Of a DNA stretch of 19,506 bases, positions 15,942-19,506 are shown one piece after another. The notes beneath the pieces were generated by a model. That model saw only the letters and a list, made by a program, of their open reading frames with translations. It was not told where the DNA came from and made no database searches. The DNA is from JBIICS01 sp044238735 (GTDB taxonomy: Bacteria; Bacteroidota; Bacteroidia; UBA4408). Location: positions 1 through 19,506 of the forward strand of contig JBIICS010000045.1 of NCBI GenBank assembly GCA_044238735.1, read 5' to 3'. The first letter of the stretch is position 1. Every line of letters begins with the position of its first letter. A program made the position numbers and the translations under genes.

Positions 15942-17228
15942 TTAATAATTGTATTTACTGCCCCAGCGATCTCTCAAAAATTGACGAATTTCAAGTTCTC
16001 GGGTATTATTTCCTGGATTATAGAAAGAGGTGTTTTTTATTTCATCGGGTAAAAATTCCATTAAAGCGAAGTTATTGTCGTATTGGTGAGCATATTTATA
16101 TTCTTTACCATAGTTTAAATCTTTCATTAGTTGCGTTGGGGCATTCCTTATGGCTAAAGGTACAGGCAAGTCGCCGGTTATTCTAATTTTAGCAATAGCA
16201 TCATCAATCGCTACGTAACTTGAATTGCTTTTAGGTGAAGTAGACAAGTAAATTGCGGTTTGAGACATTATTATTCGCCCTTCGGGCATGCCTACTTTTT
16301 CAACAGCATTAAAACAGTTGGTGGCCAATAATAGAGCGTTTGGATTTGCATTACCAATATCTTCCGAAGATAAAATAATCATTCTACGGCAAATAAAAAG
16401 AGGATCTTCTCCTCCTTCAATCATTCGGGCCATCCAGTATACCGCTGCATTTGGATCGCTACCCCTAATCGATTTAATGAAAGCTGAAATAATATCGTAA
16501 TGTTGCTCTCCGGCTTTGTCGTATAGTGCAGCTTTTTGTTGAACTTGTTTTAATACATAGTCGTTGGTTATTTCGCCGCCAGGTTCTTTAAACGAAGCAA
16601 CAACAAGTTCAAAAGTATTTAATAATCGTCGAGCATCGCCTCCTGATAATCTGAGTAACGCCTCATACTCCTTTATATAAACTTCTTTTTCTTTAATAAA
16701 TGGATCTTTGCTTTGAGCTAAATGAATAAGCGATATTAATTCTTCTTTACTTAAATGATGCAATACATAAACCTGGCATCTGGAAAGTAATGCCGGTATA
16801 ACTTCAAACGAAGGGTTCTCGGTGGTAGCCCCAATTAAGATAACCTGACCTTTTTCAACTGCTCCCAATAAACTATCCTGCTGCGATTTGCTAAAGCGAT
16901 GTATCTCATCAATAAATAAAATGGGTGATTTACCGCTAAATAAGCTCTGTTGGTTTGCTTTATCTATAATTTCACGAATGTCTTTAACACCACTATTAAT
17001 GGCCGAAAGGCTGTAAAATGGTCTTTTAAGGGTGTTGGCAATAATGTTTGCCAGTGTTGTTTTTCCTACACCCGGTGGACCCCACAATATAATAGAGGGA
17101 ATAAATCCGCTATTTAAAGTATTGTATAAAACACTTCCATTGTTTACTAAATGCGTTTGTCCAATATAATCCTGTAAGGATAATGGACGCATTCTTTCTG
17201 CTAAAGGAGCACTAGTATTAGTGTTCAT
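15942..17228 (-). CDS. rarA: Replication-associated recombination protein RarA (MgsA), AAA+ ATPase
   Basis: Clamp-loader-like AAA+ ATPase that acts at stalled replication forks and with RecA and SSB. It has 428 aa, normal for the family. The N-terminal ERMRPLSLQDYIGQTHL (11-27) is the RuvB/clamp-loader style entry. Walker A is WGPPGVGKTTLA (49-60), Walker B FIDEIHRF (105-112), sensor 1 GATTENPSFEV (133-143) and the arginine finger region LLSRCQVY (147-154). The C-terminal MgsA domain follows from about 250, including the conserved MARMIEGGEDPLFICRRM block. The ATG at 17228 lies inside the 3' end of the upstream TPR lipoprotein gene (11-nt overlap), so the two are cotranscribed and may be translationally coupled. 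Confidence 0.97.
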   Translation of the reverse strand: MNTNTSAPLAERMRPLSLQDYIGQTHLVNNGSVLYNTLNSGFIPSIILWGPPGVGKTTLANIIANTLKRPFYSLSAINSGVKDIREIIDKANQQSLFSGKSPILFIDEIHRFSKSQQDSLLGAVEKGQVILIGATTENPSFEVIPALLSRCQVYVLHHLSKEELISLIHLAQSKDPFIKEKEVYIKEYEALLRLSGGDARRLLNTFELVVASFKEPGGEITNDYVLKQVQQKAALYDKAGEQHYDIISAFIKSIRGSDPNAAVYWMARMIEGGEDPLFICRRMIILSSEDIGNANPNALLLATNCFNAVEKVGMPEGRIIMSQTAIYLSTSPKSNSSYVAIDDAIAKIRITGDLPVPLAIRNAPTQLMKDLNYGKEYKYAHQYDNNFALMEFLPDEIKNTSFYNPGNNTRELEIRQFLRDRWGSKYNY

Positions 17229-18033
17229 TGCTGTATAGGTTTATATAGTATTCGGATTCTTTTAATCCTAAATTATATGCTTTCTTAATATCCATTAACC
17301 CTCTTGAGGTATTTTTATTTTCACAATACCAAATTCCTCTGCTAAGCCAGCCTTCTGCAAAAGTGGAGTCGATGTTTAATGCTTGGTTATAATTGTGTAG
17401 TTCTTTTTCTTTTTCATTTAAATTTCCATGAGTAATTCCTTGATTTAACAAACATTCGGGATATTCGCTATCAAATTGTAAAGCTTTGTTATAGGAGTTA
17501 AGAGCATCTTTGTAAAGCCCTAAATCATCCTCAACACATCCTTTATTAAACCAGGCCTGAGCGTAGTCAGATTTTACTTTTAAAGCATTTTCGTAACAGT
17601 TTAATTCGCCAATATAATCTCCTTTTTCCCCTCTTAATACACCCTCCATTAAAAAAGCATTTGCATATTTTGGGTTTAGTAACTGTGATTTTTGATAATG
17701 TTTTATTGCTTTCTCTTTATCATTAATTGCTTCAAAGCATAATCCCAAGTTGTAATAGGTTAAATAAAAATCATTCTTTATTTGTAAAGATTTAAAATAT
17801 TCATTAATGGCCTCTACTATCTTGTTTTGTTTAAATAAACAATAGGCTTTATTATGGATTGCTAAATAATTATTTTCGTTTAAGTCTATAGCAATAATGT
17901 ACCTCTTAATGGCTTCATTGTACATTTCACTTTGTGCAAGTGAATCTCCTTCAGCTAAAAGTTGATTGGATTTTTTATTGGCAGAACAAGAAAAAACAAC
18001 AAGTAACGTTAGTAAAACGGATAAATACTTCAT
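17218..18033 (-). CDS. TPR-repeat lipoprotein
   Basis: A 271-aa predicted lipoprotein: the N-terminus MKYLSVLLTLLVVFSCSANK has a hydrophobic signal ending in a lipobox-like VFSC, with C16 as the likely lipidated residue. The rest is six to seven tetratricopeptide repeats of about 34 residues (about 24-255), with repeated A/G-F/Y-N-K-G and A-I-x-x-Y-x-K-A-L patterns, such as AWFNKGCVEDDLGLYKDALN (160-179). TPR arrays are protein-protein scaffolds; the partner is unknown. It probably sits on the periplasmic side. Its stop overlaps the rarA start by 11 nt, an odd pairing of an envelope protein with a cytoplasmic DNA-repair ATPase. It is divergent from the MORN-like gene at 18145, with 111 bp between them. 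Confidence 0.88.
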   Translation of the reverse strand: MKYLSVLLTLLVVFSCSANKKSNQLLAEGDSLAQSEMYNEAIKRYIIAIDLNENNYLAIHNKAYCLFKQNKIVEAINEYFKSLQIKNDFYLTYYNLGLCFEAINDKEKAIKHYQKSQLLNPKYANAFLMEGVLRGEKGDYIGELNCYENALKVKSDYAQAWFNKGCVEDDLGLYKDALNSYNKALQFDSEYPECLLNQGITHGNLNEKEKELHNYNQALNIDSTFAEGWLSRGIWYCENKNTSRGLMDIKKAYNLGLKESEYYINLYSNEH

Positions 18034-18061
18034 TTTACTAATTTATAAAAAGAAAGGATTC

Positions 18062-18069
18062 TAACTTTG
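18062..18069 (+). promoter_or_regulatory. Possible Bacteroidota -7 promoter element
   Basis: TAACTTTG matches the Bacteroidota consensus TAnnTTTG exactly, 75 bp upstream of the MORN-like gene. No TTG -33 box is present at the right distance, so this is a weak call that chance could explain in AT-rich DNA. Confidence 0.3.
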
Positions 18070-18144
18070 TAAAAATTTGTGCAATAGAAATTTTGTACTA
18101 AAAAATAGTTAGTAAATTGGACTACCTTAAATGAAATAATTTTG

Positions 18145-19134
18145 ATGATGAAAATTTATAATTTAATAATTGTAACCTTAGTTTTAGTTTTTTCCGTTCA
18201 GGCTCAAGAGAAATTAAATCAAGTTGATTCTAAAAATTTAAAACAGGGACCCTGGAAAAAATATTATGATAGCGGGAAGCTTAAGTACGAAGGGCAGTTT
18301 AAGGATGATAAACCCAATGGACTCTTTCTTTATTACTTTGAAAGTGGTGTTAAAAAAGCGGAAGTAATATTTAGTAATTATGGCACTTATTCCAGGGCTA
18401 AAAATTTTTATCCTACCGGTAAATTAAGTTCGGAAGGTTTATATGTGAACGAAAAAAAGGATAGTGTTTGGAAGTTTTACGATTTGAGAGGTGTTTTGCA
18501 GGCTGAGGAAACTTATAAGAAGGGATTAAAAGAAGGAATTTCAAAGATCTATTACGATAATCAGCAAGTTTCATCTCTGGTTACCTATCTGGATAATAAG
18601 CGAAGCGGACCCAACACAGAATTTTTTCAGAATGGAAAAATTAAGTTAAAGGCCAATTATGTTAACGACGAGTTGGAAGGTGATTATGAAATAAATTACC
18701 CGAGTGAGTTGCCTTATAAAAAAGGAAAATACGCTAAAGGAATTCCAGTTGATTGGTGGGGTATATATAATCCGGATGGGGAGATGCAGGTAAGGGAATT
18801 TTACCAAAATGGGCAACGAATAAAATTGGAATATAAAAATGGAAAATTTGAAGATGTTTATCCAAGTCAGATTCCAAAAGAGCTCGTAACTTATAAAAAC
18901 GGAAAGAAAAACGGCGTATTTATTGAATATTATGATTTAGGAACCTGGAAAAAAGAAGAGCGAGTAAATGAGCAAAGTGGTGAAAAGGAAACCTATCAGT
19001 TTTTAGAAGGGCAATTACCCAAACGAAAGGGTAATTATGTAGACGATAAATTGGATGGTGAAATAATCTATTTTGACGAGAAAGGCAAAATAAAAAAGAA
19101 GGAAAATTATAAAATGGGTGAGCTGGTTAAGTAG
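18145..19134 (+). CDS. Secreted MORN_2/YwqK-like repeat protein
   Basis: A 329-aa protein with a signal peptide (about 1-20, cleavage predicted after SVQA) and then repeated units of about 22-24 residues following the pattern G-x-W/F-x-x-Y/F-Y-x-x-G-x-x-K-x-E-x-x-Y-x-x-G/D. Examples are QGPWKKYYDSGKLKYEGQF (34-52) and LDGEIIYFDEKGKIKKKENY (303-322). These are MORN_2-type repeats, often labelled YwqK-family antitoxin by automatic pipelines; nothing here supports a toxin-antitoxin role, and no toxin gene is adjacent. No lipobox Cys and no clear C-terminal sorting domain were seen, so it is probably periplasmic or secreted. The start is ATG at 18145 or 18148 (tandem ATGs after a TTG at 18142). 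The function is unknown; related proteins are numerous in Bacteroidota. Confidence 0.88.
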   Translation: MMKIYNLIIVTLVLVFSVQAQEKLNQVDSKNLKQGPWKKYYDSGKLKYEGQFKDDKPNGLFLYYFESGVKKAEVIFSNYGTYSRAKNFYPTGKLSSEGLYVNEKKDSVWKFYDLRGVLQAEETYKKGLKEGISKIYYDNQQVSSLVTYLDNKRSGPNTEFFQNGKIKLKANYVNDELEGDYEINYPSELPYKKGKYAKGIPVDWWGIYNPDGEMQVREFYQNGQRIKLEYKNGKFEDVYPSQIPKELVTYKNGKKNGVFIEYYDLGTWKKEERVNEQSGEKETYQFLEGQLPKRKGNYVDDKLDGEIIYFDEKGKIKKKENYKMGELVK

Positions 19135-19157
19135 TTCACTTTTTATAACAGAGTAAA

Positions 19158-19385
19158 CTAATTTTTGATAGTAGATAAAAATTCGGATTCCTCTATAACA
19201 ATCCATCTGCCTTCTGTGCATAATAGCATATCCCGTATCATTAATTTTTCCGGATAAGCAATCGCCTTAATCTCATGGATGAGCTTCTTTGAACCTACAT
19301 ACTGAACCTCCATAAATTCGCTGTCTGATGTAATCTTAAAATAACTTTTATTATTGGAGTATTTTCTATATTGTGGAAAGTGCAT
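19158..19385 (-). CDS. Conserved-looking 75-aa protein of unknown function
   Basis: A short soluble protein (MHFPQYRKYSNNKSYFKITS at its N-terminus) with no signal peptide or membrane segment. The phrases FPQYRKY, SYFKI and EFMEVQY resemble a small uncharacterised protein that I recall seeing often in Bacteroidota, though I cannot name a family. The ATG at 19385 is 4 nt after a stop that could end another minus-strand gene, and the ORF converges on the MORN-like gene with a 23-nt gap. The codon use and sensible residue mix (aromatic, charged, Ile/Glu-rich C-terminus) argue for a real gene over a random frame. Confidence 0.7.
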   Translation of the reverse strand: MHFPQYRKYSNNKSYFKITSDSEFMEVQYVGSKKLIHEIKAIAYPEKLMIRDMLLCTEGRWIVIEESEFLSTIKN

Positions 19386-19389
19386 AATG

Positions 19390-19506
19390 TTATTTAAGAT
19401 TCATTTTCTTTGTTCTAAAATTCACTTTGAAATAAGGCAACAAAAAATTTTTAATACTGGAGGAATTGGTAGTGTAATATTTTTTTAAGACAATAAGCAG
19501 CACTTT
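19390..19506 (-). CDS. Possible C-terminal end of a gene continuing beyond the window
   Basis: On the minus strand one frame is open from the window edge for 38 codons and ends in TAA at 19392-19390, just 4 nt before the 75-aa gene. The translation ends LPYFKVNFRTKKMNLK and looks protein-like; the other two minus frames contain stops. The stretch is too short and AT-rich to be certain, and no family can be named. Confidence 0.35.
   Translation of the reverse strand, partial: KVLLIVLKKYYTTNSSSIKNFLLPYFKVNFRTKKMNLK

Noticed and set aside
15930..15946. Perfect AT-only palindrome ATTAAAAT-A-ATTTTAAT over the rarA stop codon
   Set aside because: No G-C pairs, one-base loop, and such palindromes arise by chance in AT-rich DNA; not a credible terminator.
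18137..18144. TAATTTTG, a second exact -7-like match, touching the start codons of the MORN-like gene
   Set aside because: A start site 5-7 nt downstream would fall inside the coding sequence.
19015..19221. 68-aa minus-strand ORF at the 3' end of the MORN-like gene
   Set aside because: Overlaps both the MORN-like gene and the more protein-like 75-aa ORF in another frame; hydrophobic composition comes from antisense Lys/Asn-rich repeats.
18145..19385. MORN-like gene plus the 75-aa ORF as a toxin-antitoxin pair
   Set aside because: The genes converge rather than form an operon, the MORN-like protein is exported, and the small protein shows no toxin features.

Overview
The window looks like the chromosome of a Bacteroidota bacterium (Flavobacteriales, Sphingobacteriales or Chitinophagales-like; the order cannot be fixed from this sequence). 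The reasons are AT-rich DNA, genes that mostly lack Shine-Dalgarno sequences, a MraY with a long extra cytoplasmic segment, an FtsL-like protein of the Bacteroidota kind, a division PBP ending in a PASTA domain, a meso-diaminopimelate type MurE, and a pair of acyltransferases like the glycine-lipid synthases of Bacteroides. It is mainly core, vertically inherited DNA. No insertion sequence, prophage, CRISPR array, rRNA or tRNA was seen.

Positions 1-6958, minus strand: a division and cell-wall (dcw) operon read right to left as mraZ, rsmH, ftsL-like, ftsI, murE, mraY and murD (truncated by the window edge). Genes overlap or lie 1-3 nt apart, except a 58-nt gap between rsmH and ftsL. Upstream of mraZ (6996-7035) are four in-phase 10-bp direct repeats with a GTGG/ATGG core, very probably the MraZ autoregulatory operator. 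Three of the seven genes appear to use GTG or TTG starts.

Positions 7131-9519, plus strand: a divergent three-gene operon with an O-acyltransferase (GlsA/OlsA-like), an N-acyltransferase (GlsB/OlsB-like) and the ribosome-assembly GTPase EngB. The first two probably make N-acylated amino-acid membrane lipids.

Positions 9647-12659, plus strand: pntA and pntB, the complete proton-translocating transhydrogenase, closed by a strong intrinsic terminator. The 301-bp gap that follows (12608-12908) holds that terminator, a probable degraded dispersed repeat, and a second hairpin serving the minus-strand gene beyond it.

Positions 12909-18033, minus strand: a secreted lytic-transglycosylase-like protein, a small secreted protein of unknown function, a glutamate dehydrogenase with its own terminator, the AAA+ ATPase RarA, and a TPR lipoprotein whose 3' end overlaps the start of rarA by 11 nt.

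Positions 18145-19506: a secreted protein made of MORN_2/YwqK-like repeats (plus strand), a 75-aa conserved-looking protein (minus strand), and possibly the last 38 codons of another minus-strand gene running off the window.

I found no clear sign of an undescribed multi-gene system. The points best worth following are the MraZ operator array, the aminolipid gene pair divergent from the division operon, the overlap of the TPR lipoprotein gene with rarA, and the dispersed-repeat relic.
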